From: Actinokineospora bangkokensis
GTDB lineage: Bacteria > Actinomycetota > Actinomycetes > Mycobacteriales > Pseudonocardiaceae
Length of the DNA stretch: 64,000 nucleotides
Direction of reading: 5' to 3'
Assembly: GCF_001940455.1 (NCBI RefSeq)
Contig: NZ_MKQR01000028.1
Span: forward strand, 446,348-510,347
Both the position numbers and the translations under genes were made by a program. The notes under the pieces are model-generated. The model searched no databases and was not told where the DNA came from. It saw only the letters and a list, made by a program, of their open reading frames with translations. How positions within the stretch are numbered: position 1 is the stretch's first letter; the number at the start of each line of letters is the position of its first letter. Below are positions 39,748 through 48,624 of this stretch, in pieces.

Positions 39748-40485
39748 AGCGTGAACTCCGTCCCTCGTCTGCTCCTGGCGCGGAGCCGGTCATCCGATCC
39801 GGCCCGGTGGCTCGTTCCGGCCACCCACCCTGCCTCATGCATCGCACTCAGTCACGGGCTTGAAACAAGATCGCCGGAAGTAAGCCCAGAAGTCATCACC
39901 TGTTGCCCCTTAGCGCAGGGGCGGTTAGTCCGCGGTCGACAACTTTTCCGGTCCCCGGTTCCTACCGGACCGCGTGTGACGACGCCGTGATGGACGGGAC
40001 TGACCGCCGGGTCAACTCCCCGGACCGGACACGCATCGTGATCGACGGGGGTGCGCGGACGCGGGCTCCCGCGCGCCCGCGCGGGGGCGGTGCGCGCCTG
40101 CCGACGCCCGCGCGGGCTGACAGAACCGGCGGTACGACTTTGCGCGGGACTGCGCAGGCGAGCGCTTTTTTCGACGCTCGTTGCTTCGACTGGGCGACCG
40201 TTGCGATATCAAGCGGTACCGGACGCTTCTGAGCTTGGGTAAGAACCAGTACCAGGATCGCTTGCGGCCGTTTCATGTGGCTCCCACCTGCGCATCTTTC
40301 GCACGGAACAAGACTCGCCAAGGTGCTTGGTGGCGGCCTGACAAAATGAACGGTGCGGTTGTGCGCGGTTCTCTCCACGCCCTAGTCTGGCGCCGGGCGG
40401 GATCGGGTGGAGCCATTTCCCCGGTACCGCGTTCACCTAGCGAAATTCGGTCTCGTATCACCGCAGATATCGAGGAAGGATGACC
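39748..40485. other. 738-nt non-coding divergent region, partly AT-richer
   Basis: I find no credible gene here. Around 39925-39955 is a CCCCTTAGCGCAGGGG hairpin. At 40159-40180 CGAGCG and CGCTCG flank a T-rich 10-nt loop. From about 40130 to 40480 the sequence is clearly less GC-rich than the rest of the window, and the short open frames there show no wobble-position GC bias. The right end carries the promoter and ribosome-binding site of the next gene. I looked for a c-di-AMP (ydaO) riboswitch on the transglycosylase side and could not match its core. Confidence 0.6.
40359..40388 (+). promoter_or_regulatory. Promoter of the secreted DUF6801-like gene
   Basis: TTGTGC (40359-40364), an 18-nt spacer and TAGTCT (40383-40388), leaving a leader of about 90 nt that ends in GAGGAAGG (40472-40479). 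Confidence 0.5.
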
Positions 40486-41706
40486 GTGAGTCCTCGCAAG
40501 TACACCCGGCCGCTCGTGGCGGCCGTCGGTGCCGCGACCGCGGCAGGCCTGGTCGCCACCGGGCTGCTGCTCGGCTCCGGGGGCGCGGGCGCCGTGCCCG
40601 TGTCGCTGACCCTCAACTACGACTGCCCGTTCCCGCTCATCGGCAACCAGCAGATCAAGGCGGTCATCTCCACCGACCTGCCCACCTCGGTCGCGGTCGG
40701 CGAGCAGACCGGCGCGATCGTGGTCAAGGCCGTCACCACGGTGCCCGAGACCGCCACGCAGGGCCTGGTCCTGGTCGGCGCCAAGACCGTCGAGGGCACG
40801 GCGCAGGCCGCCGCCCGCGTCGAGGCGTCCGGCATCACCCTGCCGGTCGACGTGCCCATCACCGTGCCCAAGACGAACGTCCCCGCCTCCGGCGCGTTCG
40901 ACGTCACCGCCGAGGGCAGCGCCCCCTCGATGGTCTTCGCCACGCCGGGCTCCGCGAAGATCTCCGTCGGCGACCTCAAGCTGACCCTGACGCCGAAGAC
41001 CGCCGACGGCGCGGAGACCGGGCTGGGCACCTTCGACTCGGCCTGCAAGCTCGTGGCCGGGCAGAACGCGGTCCTGCACACCTTCACCGTCACCTCCGGC
41101 GGTGACGGGACCACGACGATGCCCCCGGTCAGCACCACCCCGCCGGTCACCACCCCGCCGGTCACCAGCACGCCCCCGGTGACCACCACGACCACGGCCC
41201 CGACGAACCCGCCGGGCGGCCCGCTGAAGTTCGCCCTGACCGGCTCGACGACGCTCAAGCGCCTCAGCGGCACCGTGCAGCTGTCCGGCTCGGTCGACGG
41301 CACGCTCGCCGGGGACAAGTTCACCGGCAAGCTCGCGCTGAACAAGACCAAGGGCGACTTCAAGATCGCAGGCGCGCTGCCGGTGGCCGCGGACATCGAC
41401 TTCGAGACCACCAGCGACATCAGCGGCACCCTCTCCGGTGGCAGCGCCACGTTCACCCAGTCGCTGTACATCAAGCTGACCACCGTCAGCGTCTTCGGGC
41501 TGCCCATCTACTCCGGCGACACCTGCAAGACCCAGAAGCCCGCGGACATCAAGCTCACCGGCACCGGCTTCTCGGCCTCCGGCGGCAAGCTGACCTCGGT
41601 CTACAACCTCACCCGCGCCGACGGCTGCGGCCCGCTGAACGACTTCATCGGCCCGTTCGTCTTCAGCCAGTACAACAACCTGGACATCACCCTCGCCAAG
41701 GGCTGA
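40486..41706 (+). CDS. Secreted two-domain DUF6801-like protein
   Basis: A 406-residue exported protein of unknown function. A Sec signal peptide (about 1-35, cleavage near GAGA-VPV) is followed by a beta-rich domain of about 175 residues starting LTLNYDCPFPLIGNQQIK, which I recognise as DUF6801-type. A Pro/Thr linker (about 207-245: PPVTTPPVTSTPPVTTTTTA) leads to a second beta-rich domain with one Cys pair. It looks like a wall-associated or secreted adhesin-like protein. The ATG at 40480 sits directly against the ribosome-binding site, so the GTG at 40486 (GAAGG 6 nt upstream) is preferred. Followed by a perfect palindromic terminator. Confidence 0.8.
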   Translation: MSPRKYTRPLVAAVGAATAAGLVATGLLLGSGGAGAVPVSLTLNYDCPFPLIGNQQIKAVISTDLPTSVAVGEQTGAIVVKAVTTVPETATQGLVLVGAKTVEGTAQAAARVEASGITLPVDVPITVPKTNVPASGAFDVTAEGSAPSMVFATPGSAKISVGDLKLTLTPKTADGAETGLGTFDSACKLVAGQNAVLHTFTVTSGGDGTTTMPPVSTTPPVTTPPVTSTPPVTTTTTAPTNPPGGPLKFALTGSTTLKRLSGTVQLSGSVDGTLAGDKFTGKLALNKTKGDFKIAGALPVAADIDFETTSDISGTLSGGSATFTQSLYIKLTTVSVFGLPIYSGDTCKTQKPADIKLTGTGFSASGGKLTSVYNLTRADGCGPLNDFIGPFVFSQYNNLDITLAKG

Positions 41707-41724
41707 TGCCACGCCGGTCCACCA

Positions 41725-41758
41725 GGACGCCCCCGGGTGCGCGCACCCGGGGGCGTCC
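41725..41758. terminator. 34-bp perfect palindromic terminator
   Basis: Bases 41725-41741 are the exact reverse complement of 41742-41758. The core CCCGGGTGCGCGCACCCGGG is the same as in the palindrome at 38437-38480. It lies 18 nt after the DUF6801-like stop. Confidence 0.85.
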
Positions 41759-41791
41759 GCCGTCGCGCGCACCGGGGGTGCGGGCGAGAAC

Positions 41792-41803
41792 TAGGATCGG
41801 GCC
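41792..41803 (+). promoter_or_regulatory. Leaderless-type promoter of ppx
   Basis: TAGGAT (41792-41797), six bases, ATG at 41804. Confidence 0.65.
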
Positions 41804-42748
41804 ATGAGCAGGGTCGCCGCCATCGACTGCGGAACGAACTCCATCCGGCTCCTCGTCGCCGAGGTCGCCGACGGCCGCGTCACCCGCGACCTGCACCGGG
41901 AGATGCGCGTCGTGCGCCTCGGGGAGGGCGTGGACGCCACCGGCCGCATCTCCGACGCCGCGCTGGCGCGCACCAGGGCCGCGCTCACCGACTACGTGGG
42001 CGTGCTGCGGCGCAAGGGCGTCGAGCGGGTCCGCATGGTCGCCACCTCCGCCACCCGGGACGCGGCGAACAAGGACGACTTCTTCGCCATGACCGAGGCC
42101 CTGCTCGGCGCCCCCGCCGAGGTCATCACCGGCGACGAGGAGGCCAGGCTGTCGTTCACCGGCGCGGTGGGCGACCTCGACCCCGACGACGGCCCGTTCC
42201 TGGTCACCGACGTCGGCGGCGGGTCCACCGAGCTGGTGCTGGGCACCTGGGACGGCACCACCGCCGACGTGCTCGCCGCCCGGTCCACCGACATCGGCTG
42301 CGTGCGGCTCACCGAGCGCGCCCTGCCCTCGGACCCGCCCACCCCGGCGGAGGTCGCCGCCGCCGCGGCGATCGCGCGCGAGGTGCTGGCCGGGGGCTTC
42401 GCCGCCGTGCCCGTCGAGCGCGCGCGCACGTGGGTGGCCGTGGCGGGCACCGCCACCACCATCGCGGGAACGCACAAGGAACTCCCGGCGTACGACCCCG
42501 AGCAGATCCACCTGTCCGCCCTCAAGCCCGCGGAACTGGCCGCGACCACGGCGTTCCTCATCGGCGCCGACCGGGCCGCGCGCGCCGCGGTGGGGGTGAT
42601 GCACGAGGGCCGCGTCGACGTCATCGGCGGTGGCGCCATCATCGTGGATGCGTTGGCCGAGCGGGTCTTCGCCGACTCCGCCGCGGTCGAGGTGGTGGTC
42701 AGCGAGCACGACATCCTCGACGGCATCGCATTGTCCCTACTGGACTGA
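41804..42748 (+). CDS. ppx: Exopolyphosphatase / Ppx-GppA phosphatase
   Basis: An ASKHA-fold phosphatase that degrades polyphosphate and/or pppGpp, so it links to phosphate and stringent signalling. The 314-residue protein has the phosphate-1 motif AAIDCGTNSIRLLV (5-18), the catalytic Glu region ATSATRDAANKDDF with ITGDEEARLSF (about 105), phosphate-2 VTDVGGGSTELV (about 133-144), and VAGTATTIAG plus IGGGAIIV near the end. It is the short form, without the C-terminal HD domain of E. coli Ppx, as in mycobacterial Rv0496/Rv1026. Own leaderless promoter. The 251-nt gap after it holds no gene. Confidence 0.93.
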   Translation: MSRVAAIDCGTNSIRLLVAEVADGRVTRDLHREMRVVRLGEGVDATGRISDAALARTRAALTDYVGVLRRKGVERVRMVATSATRDAANKDDFFAMTEALLGAPAEVITGDEEARLSFTGAVGDLDPDDGPFLVTDVGGGSTELVLGTWDGTTADVLAARSTDIGCVRLTERALPSDPPTPAEVAAAAAIAREVLAGGFAAVPVERARTWVAVAGTATTIAGTHKELPAYDPEQIHLSALKPAELAATTAFLIGADRAARAAVGVMHEGRVDVIGGGAIIVDALAERVFADSAAVEVVVSEHDILDGIALSLLD

Positions 42749-42999
42749 AACAGCGGCCCGTCCTGGCCCGGGTGGAGTAGTGCGCGGCCCGGGATTATCG
42801 CCGCCGCAACGCATCCCGGCATCCGGTGAGCGGACCAGCGCGCCTGGGCCGAACGGCGCAGCGGGGCATTATCGTGACCCGGTTGTGACGCTGACCGCCT
42901 GTGTCCGATTCACCCCGGCCGGTTAACTTCCACTCACTTTCCGCCGGGGCGGGCGCGGGCCACCGCGCACCCCCGGCGGACGAGCCGGGAGGGAGACCC

Positions 43000-44637
43000 A
43001 TGCGCAGACCACGCTGGATCGCGGTGTCCTCGGTGACGCTGGCGGTGGCGCTCGCCACCGCCGCGTGCGGGCAGGGTGGTGACGACGCGGCGGCCGACGG
43101 CGCCGACGGGACCATCACCGTGTTCAACACCGAGCCGGAGAACCCGCTGGTCCCCGGCAACACCACCGAGTCGGGTGGCAGCCGGGTCGTGCGCGCGCTG
43201 TTCACCGGCCTCACCACCTACGACCCGGTCACCGGCGACTCGGTCAACGCGGTGGCCGACGCGATCGACACCACCGACTCCAAGACCTTCACGATCAAGC
43301 TCAAGACCGGGTGGAAGTGGCACGACGGCACCGAGGTGACCGCCAAGAACTTCGTCGACGCCTGGAACACCACCGCCTACAGCCCCAACGGCTTCCAGGC
43401 GGCGAGCTTCTTCGAGCAGATCCAGGGCTACGCCGACGTGCACACCCAGGACCCGGACGGCACCAACGGGCCGCAGAAGGCGCCCGAGCCCACCGCCAAG
43501 GAGATGTCCGGGCTCAAGGTCGTCGACCAGCACACCTTCACCGTCACCCTCAGCGCGCCCTTCGCGGTGTTCCCGATCAAGCTGGGCTACAACGCGTTCC
43601 TGCCGCTGCCCGACGCCTACTTCGCGGACCCGAAGAAGTTCGAGGCCAACCCCATCGGCAACGGCCCGTTCAAGTTCGTCTCGCGGGTGCCCAACTCCGA
43701 GATCAAGCTGACCCGCTTCGACGAGTACCCCGGCGCGGGCAAGCCGAAGTTCAAGGACCTGGTCCTGCGCAGCTACGAGACCCCGGACGCCGCCTACGCC
43801 GCGGTGATCTCCGGGGAGCTGGACTTCCTGGAGGTCGTGCCGACCTCGGCGCTGGCGGGCGGCAAGTACAAGCAGGACCTGCCCGGCCGCAACGGCTCCA
43901 CCCCGTACATGGGCAACCAGACGATCTCCTTCCCGTACTACGTGCCCGAGTACCGCAACGCCGACCTGCACAAGGCCATCTCGCTGGCGATCAACCGCGA
44001 CGAGATCACCAGCAAGATCTTCGACGGCACCCGCATCCCCGCCGACGGCTGGGTCAACCCCGCGGTCCCCGGCTACGTCAAGGGCCAGTGCGCCGACCTG
44101 TGCACCTACGACCCGGCCAAGGCCAAGCAGTACCTGGCCAAGTCCGGGTTCACCGGGCAGCTGCAACTGGTGGCCAACAACGACGGCGGGCACAAGGACT
44201 GGATCACCGCCACCTGCAACAGCATCAAGAACGCGATCGGCCTGGACTGCGTCTACGCCCCCATCCCCACCTTCGACGAGACCCGCAAGGCGCAGAACGC
44301 CCGGCAGATGAAGGGCCCCTACCGCACCGGCTGGATCGCCGACTACCCCTCGATCGAGAACTTCCTCAACCAGCTCTACCGCACCGGTGCCTCGTCCAAC
44401 GACGGCGAGTACTCCAACCCGGCCCTCGACGCGCTGCTGGCCAAGGCCGACGCCGCGCCCACCGTGGAGCAGGGCAACGCGCTCTACCAGGAGGCCGAGC
44501 GCATGCTGCGCGACGACATGCCCGTCATCCCGCTGTGGAACCAGACCGCGCAGTACGTCTGGTCCGAGCGGGTGGCCGACGTGCGCCTCAACACCTCGCG
44601 CGACCTGGACCTGACCACCATCCGGGTCACGGGCTGA
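43000..44637 (+). CDS. Peptide ABC transporter substrate-binding lipoprotein (OppA/DppA-type)
   Basis: Captures oligopeptides or related solutes outside the membrane and delivers them to the permease encoded downstream. The 545-residue protein has a lipoprotein signal with LATAAC (Cys23). The SBP_bac_5 fold shows the segments LKTGWKWHDGTEVTAKNFVDAW region (about 105), FPIKLGYNAFLPLPD, GNGPFKF and the AISLAINRDEI helix (about 330). GGGAGG lies just before the ATG. It is the first gene of a five-gene importer unit, and a very stable hairpin (44666-44702) separates it from the permease genes. Confidence 0.93.
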   Translation: MRRPRWIAVSSVTLAVALATAACGQGGDDAAADGADGTITVFNTEPENPLVPGNTTESGGSRVVRALFTGLTTYDPVTGDSVNAVADAIDTTDSKTFTIKLKTGWKWHDGTEVTAKNFVDAWNTTAYSPNGFQAASFFEQIQGYADVHTQDPDGTNGPQKAPEPTAKEMSGLKVVDQHTFTVTLSAPFAVFPIKLGYNAFLPLPDAYFADPKKFEANPIGNGPFKFVSRVPNSEIKLTRFDEYPGAGKPKFKDLVLRSYETPDAAYAAVISGELDFLEVVPTSALAGGKYKQDLPGRNGSTPYMGNQTISFPYYVPEYRNADLHKAISLAINRDEITSKIFDGTRIPADGWVNPAVPGYVKGQCADLCTYDPAKAKQYLAKSGFTGQLQLVANNDGGHKDWITATCNSIKNAIGLDCVYAPIPTFDETRKAQNARQMKGPYRTGWIADYPSIENFLNQLYRTGASSNDGEYSNPALDALLAKADAAPTVEQGNALYQEAERMLRDDMPVIPLWNQTAQYVWSERVADVRLNTSRDLDLTTIRVTG

Positions 44638-44665
44638 CGCGCCGGTCGTGAGCACAGCACACCCG

Positions 44666-44702
44666 CCCCCGCCGGGCGCGCGAGCCGCGCGCCCGGCGGG
44701 GG
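44666..44702 (+). terminator. Intra-operon hairpin between binding protein and permease genes
   Basis: A perfect 17-bp GC-only stem (44666-44682 with 44686-44702) with a 3-nt AGC loop. In binding-protein operons such structures partly terminate or protect the upstream mRNA, giving excess binding protein over membrane components. Inferred here from position. Confidence 0.7.
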
Positions 44703-44721
44703 GCGACCCCCGGGAGGGCTG

Positions 44722-45651
44722 ATGGGCCGCTACGTCCTGCGCCGCCTGCTCCAGCTGGTCCCGGTCTTCCTCGGCACCACGTTCCTCATCTACTGGCTGG
44801 TCTGGAAGCTGCCCGGCGACCCGTTCGTCGGCAAGTGCGGCGAGCGCCAGTGCCCGGACGCCTACATCGCGCTCATGCGCGAGCGCTACCACCTCGACGA
44901 ACCCCTGGTCGTGCAGTACCTGCGCTACCTGGGCGACCTGGTCACCGGCGACTTCGGCCAGACCTTCCGCGGCCTCGACGTCGGTGACCTCATCGGCGCG
45001 GCCTACCCGAACACCATCCGGCTCGCGGTGGTGGCGCTGCTCATCGAGGCGGTCATCGGCCTGGCCGCGGGCATCCTCACCGGCCTGCGCGGCCGCGGGT
45101 TCCTGGACAACCTGGTGCTGGTCTCCACGCTGTTCCTGATCTCGCTGCCGGTGTTCGTCACCGGCTTCGCCCTGCAGATCCTCTTCGGCTTCGAGCTCGG
45201 CTGGATCAAGCCGGTGGTGTCGAAGTCGCCCGCCCCCTGGGCGGACCTCATCGTCCCCGGGTTCGTGCTCGGCAGCCTGTCGATGGCCTACGTGACCCGG
45301 CTGACCAGGGCCTCGATCGCCGAGAACCGGCGGGCCGACTACGTGCGCACGGCCATCGCCAAGGGCCAGCCGGGCTCGCGCGTGGTCGGGGTGCACCTGC
45401 TGCGCAACTCCGCCATCCCGGTGCTGACCTACCTGGGCACCGACATCGGCGCGCTGATGGGCGGGGCGATCGTCACCGAGGGCGTGTTCGACATCAAGGG
45501 CATCGGCAACCTGGTCTACGACGGCATCCTGGGCAAGGACGGGGTCGTGGTCACCGGGGTGGTGACCCTGCTGGTGCTGGTCTACCTGCTGTCGAACCTG
45601 CTCGTCGACCTGCTCTACGCCGTCATCGACCCGAGGATCCGCTATGACTGA
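44722..45651 (+). CDS. Peptide ABC transporter permease (OppB/DppB-type)
   Basis: The first transmembrane subunit of the importer. The 309-residue protein has the N-terminal helix LLQLVPVFLGTTFLIYWLV, about six membrane segments and the EAA-loop region RLTRASIAENRRADYVRTAIAKG (about 195-215), which docks to the ATPases. A Cys pair (CGERQC, about 39-44) in the first outer loop is unusual. ATG with GGGAGGG upstream. Overlaps OppC by 8 nt. Confidence 0.93.
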   Translation: MGRYVLRRLLQLVPVFLGTTFLIYWLVWKLPGDPFVGKCGERQCPDAYIALMRERYHLDEPLVVQYLRYLGDLVTGDFGQTFRGLDVGDLIGAAYPNTIRLAVVALLIEAVIGLAAGILTGLRGRGFLDNLVLVSTLFLISLPVFVTGFALQILFGFELGWIKPVVSKSPAPWADLIVPGFVLGSLSMAYVTRLTRASIAENRRADYVRTAIAKGQPGSRVVGVHLLRNSAIPVLTYLGTDIGALMGGAIVTEGVFDIKGIGNLVYDGILGKDGVVVTGVVTLLVLVYLLSNLLVDLLYAVIDPRIRYD

Positions 45652-46594
45652 CCCGTCCACCGCGGCGTCGGCCGCCGGGGTCGAGGCCCACGAGTACGTC
45701 ACCGCGGCCGAGCACGCCGGGTCCGGCAAGACCCGCAGCCTGGCCTCCGACGCCTGGCACGACCTGCGCAGGCGCCCGCTGTTCCTCATCTCCGCCCTGG
45801 TGATCGCGGTGGTGCTGGTGATGGCGGCGTTCCCGTCGCTGTTCACCTCGGTCGACCCCAACTACGCCGAGCTCTCGCGCAGCCGCACCGGCCCGTCCGC
45901 CCAGGCCTGGTTCGGCTACGACAACCAGGGCGCGGACATCTTCGCCAGGGTGATCCACGGCGCCCGCGCCTCCATCGTCGTGGGCGTCTGCGCGACCGCG
46001 CTCACTGTGCTGATCGGCGGCGCGCTCGGCCTGCTCGCCGGGTACTTCGGCGGCTGGCTCGACGGGCTGATGTCGCGCGTCGCCGACGTGTTCTTCGGCC
46101 TGCCGTTCGTCCTCGGCGCCATCGTCATCCTCGCCAGCCTCGACCGCACGAGCACCACCGAGGCGTGGGAGATCGAGCTGCTGGTCATCCTGTGCATCTC
46201 GGTGCTGTCCTGGCCGGTGGCCATGCGCATCACCCGCTCGGCGGCCATCACCGCCAAGCAGCAGGACTACGTCAAGGCGGCCAGGGCGCTGGGCGCGAGC
46301 CCGGCCAGGGTCATCCTGCGCCACCTGCTGCCCAACGCCGTCGCCCCGGTGCTGGTGTACGCCACCATCGCCCTCGGCGGGTTCATCGGCGCCGAGGCCA
46401 CCCTGTCGTTCCTGGGCATCGGCCTGCGCGCGCCGGTGGTGTCCTGGGGCGTCATGATCGCCGACTCGCGCGACATCGTCCGCGTCGCCCCGCACGCGCT
46501 GCTGTTCCCCGCCGCGTTCCTCACCGCCACCGTGCTCGCCTTCGTCATGCTGGGCGACGCCGTGCGCGAGGCGCTCGACCCGAAGGGCAGGTGA
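45644..46594 (+). CDS. Peptide ABC transporter permease (OppC/DppC-type)
   Basis: The second transmembrane subunit. The 316-residue protein has a cytoplasmic N-terminus of about 45 residues (LASDAWHDLRRRPLFLIS leads into helix 1), the OppC_N-type outer region with HWFGYDNQGADIF-like residues (AWFGYDNQGADIF), six helices and the coupling segment AAITAKQQDYVKAARALGASP (about 203-223). ATG overlaps the end of OppB by 8 nt. Its stop overlaps the next gene by 4 nt, so translation is coupled throughout. Confidence 0.93.
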   Translation: MTDPSTAASAAGVEAHEYVTAAEHAGSGKTRSLASDAWHDLRRRPLFLISALVIAVVLVMAAFPSLFTSVDPNYAELSRSRTGPSAQAWFGYDNQGADIFARVIHGARASIVVGVCATALTVLIGGALGLLAGYFGGWLDGLMSRVADVFFGLPFVLGAIVILASLDRTSTTEAWEIELLVILCISVLSWPVAMRITRSAAITAKQQDYVKAARALGASPARVILRHLLPNAVAPVLVYATIALGGFIGAEATLSFLGIGLRAPVVSWGVMIADSRDIVRVAPHALLFPAAFLTATVLAFVMLGDAVREALDPKGR

Positions 46595-47604
46595 GCGGGG
46601 TGACCGGACCGGACCCGGCGGCCGAGCCGCTGCTGGCCGTGCAGGACCTGCGGGTGGAGTTCCGCACCCGCGACGGCGTGGCCACCGTGCTCAACGGGGT
46701 CAGCTACGAGGTCGCGGCGGGCGAGACGCTGGCGGTGCTGGGCGAGTCCGGCTCCGGCAAGAGCGTCACCGCCCAGACCGTCATGGGCATCCTCGACACC
46801 CCGCCCGGGGTCGTCACCGGCGGCTCGGTGCGCTTCCGCGGCGAGGAGCTGCTGACCGCGAGCCCCCGGCGCCGCCGCGAGGTGCGCGGCGCGGGCATGG
46901 CGATGATCTTCCAGGACGCGCTGTCGGCGCTGAACCCGGTGTTCACCGTCGGCTTCCAGATCGAGGAGCAGCTGCGGGTGCGCCGGGGGATGTCGCGCCG
47001 CGACGCCCGCGCCCGCGCGGTCGAGCTGCTCGACCAGGTGCGCATCCCCAACCCGCGCGGCCGGGTCCGGCAGTACCCGCACGAGTTCTCCGGCGGCATG
47101 CGCCAGCGCGCCATGATCGCCATGTCGCTGGCCCTGGACCCCGAGCTGCTCATCGCGGACGAGCCCACCACCGCCCTCGACGTCACCGTGCAGGCGCAGA
47201 TCATGGACCTGCTCGCCGAGATCCAGCGCGAGCGCGGCATGGGCCTGGTGCTCATCACCCACGACCTCGGCGTCGTTGCCCAGGTCGCGGACCGGATCGC
47301 GGTGATGTACGCGGGCCGGGTCGTCGAGCAGGCCGACGCCCGCTCGCTCTACCGCACCCCCGCCCACCCCTACACCGGCGCCCTGCTCGACTCGCTGCCC
47401 CGGCTCGACCAGAAGGGCACCGCGCTCAACACCATCAAGGGCCTGCCGCCGAGCCTGCTGGCCATCCCGGACGGCTGCCCGTTCCACCCGCGTTGCCCGC
47501 GCGCCCAGGACCGCTGCCGCGCCGAGGTGCCCGCCCGGCACGAGCCCGCCCCCGGCCGGGCCAGCGCCTGCCACTTCGCCGAGGAGGTGCTCGCCGGTGG
47601 CTGA
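46591..47604 (+). CDS. Peptide ABC transporter ATPase (OppD/DppD-type)
   Basis: One of two nucleotide-binding subunits powering the importer. The 337-residue protein has Walker [10 protein letters not shown] (about 50), Q-loop [12 protein letters not shown], signature [12 protein letters not shown] and Walker [13 protein letters not shown], all intact. The C-terminal oligopeptide-transporter extension has the four-cysteine pattern [15 protein letters not shown] plus ACHF, which in some Dpp/Opp ATPases binds an iron-sulfur cluster. Start at GTG 46591 overlapping the OppC stop. GTG 46600 is an alternative. Confidence 0.93.
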   Translation: MSGVTGPDPAAEPLLAVQDLRVEFRTRDGVATVLNGVSYEVAAGETLAVLGESGSGKSVTAQTVMGILDTPPGVVTGGSVRFRGEELLTASPRRRREVRGAGMAMIFQDALSALNPVFTVGFQIEEQLRVRRGMSRRDARARAVELLDQVRIPNPRGRVRQYPHEFSGGMRQRAMIAMSLALDPELLIADEPTTALDVTVQAQIMDLLAEIQRERGMGLVLITHDLGVVAQVADRIAVMYAGRVVEQADARSLYRTPAHPYTGALLDSLPRLDQKGTALNTIKGLPPSLLAIPDGCPFHPRCPRAQDRCRAEVPARHEPAPGRASACHFAEEVLAGG

Positions 47605-48595
47605 GCCGATCCTGCGGGTCCGCGACCTGGTCAAGCACTTCCCGGTGCGCGTCGGGGTGCTGTTCAAGTCCACCGTCGGGCACGTGCGCGCCGTCGACGG
47701 GGTGTCGTTCGACCTGCACGCCGGGGAGACCCTGGGCGTGGTGGGCGAGTCCGGGTGCGGCAAGTCCACCCTGGCCCAGGTGCTCATGCGGCTGGAACCG
47801 CCCACCTCGGGCAGCGCCACCTTCGAGGGCCGCGACATCTTCGCCCTGCGCGGCGCCGGGCTGCGCGCGCTGCGCCGCGACATCCAGGTCGTGCTCCAGG
47901 ACCCCTACACCTCGCTCAACCCGAGGATGACCGTCGGGGACATCGTCGGGGAGCCGTTCGAGATCCACCCGGAGGTCGCGCCCAAGGGCTCGCGCCCGGC
48001 GAAGGTGCGCGAGCTGCTGGAGGTCGTCGGCCTCAACCCCGAGCACCTCAACCGGTACCCGCACCAGTTCTCCGGCGGGCAGCGCCAGCGCATCGGCATC
48101 GCCCGCGCCCTGGCCCTGCGGCCCAAGGTCGTCATCTGCGACGAGCCGGTGTCCGCCCTCGACGTGTCCATCCAGGCGCAGGTGATGAACCTGCTCGGGG
48201 ACCTGCAATCGGAGTTCGGCCTGTCGTACGTGTTCATCGCCCACGACCTGTCGGTGGTCCGGCACCTGTCGGACCGGGTGGCGGTGATGTACCTGGGCAA
48301 GATCGTCGAGATCGGCACCGAGCAGCAGATCTACGAGCGGCCCACGCACCCCTACACCCAGGCGCTGCTGTCCGCGGTCCCCGTCCCGGACCCGGAGCTG
48401 CGCGGGCGCGGGCAGGTGATCAGGCTGGAGGGCGACGTGCCCAGCCCGGTCTCCCCGCCCTCCGGGTGCCGGTTCCGCACCCGGTGCTGGAAGGCTCAGG
48501 GCGTGTGCGCGGAGGAGGAGCCGGAGCTGCGCGAGCGCGCCGCCGGGCACCCCAGCGCGTGCCACTTCGCCGAGGAGCGGTCAATCGTCCCCTGA
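47597..48595 (+). CDS. Peptide ABC transporter ATPase (OppF/DppF-type)
   Basis: The second nucleotide-binding subunit. The 332-residue protein has Walker [10 protein letters not shown] (about 53), [13 protein letters not shown], signature [12 protein letters not shown], Walker [13 protein letters not shown] and the H-loop [15 protein letters not shown]. It ends in the four-cysteine extension ([16 protein letters not shown] and ACHF). The GTG at 47597 overlaps the OppD stop by 8 nt. The stop overlaps an ATG (48595) in frame with the subtilase, so the protease gene may be read as part of this operon. Confidence 0.94.
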   Translation: MAEPILRVRDLVKHFPVRVGVLFKSTVGHVRAVDGVSFDLHAGETLGVVGESGCGKSTLAQVLMRLEPPTSGSATFEGRDIFALRGAGLRALRRDIQVVLQDPYTSLNPRMTVGDIVGEPFEIHPEVAPKGSRPAKVRELLEVVGLNPEHLNRYPHQFSGGQRQRIGIARALALRPKVVICDEPVSALDVSIQAQVMNLLGDLQSEFGLSYVFIAHDLSVVRHLSDRVAVMYLGKIVEIGTEQQIYERPTHPYTQALLSAVPVPDPELRGRGQVIRLEGDVPSPVSPPSGCRFRTRCWKAQGVCAEEEPELRERAAGHPSACHFAEERSIVP

Positions 48596-48624
48596 TGTCG
48601 GGGAAGGTCCAGGGGATCAGCAGG

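Noticed and set aside
39748-40300. c-di-AMP (ydaO) riboswitch upstream of the secreted transglycosylase
   Set aside because: Such riboswitches often precede actinobacterial wall-lytic genes, but I could not find the conserved core blocks on the minus strand here.
40181-40483. 100-residue open frame before the DUF6801-like gene
   Set aside because: It lacks wobble-position GC bias, has no ribosome-binding site and overlaps the promoter of the next gene.
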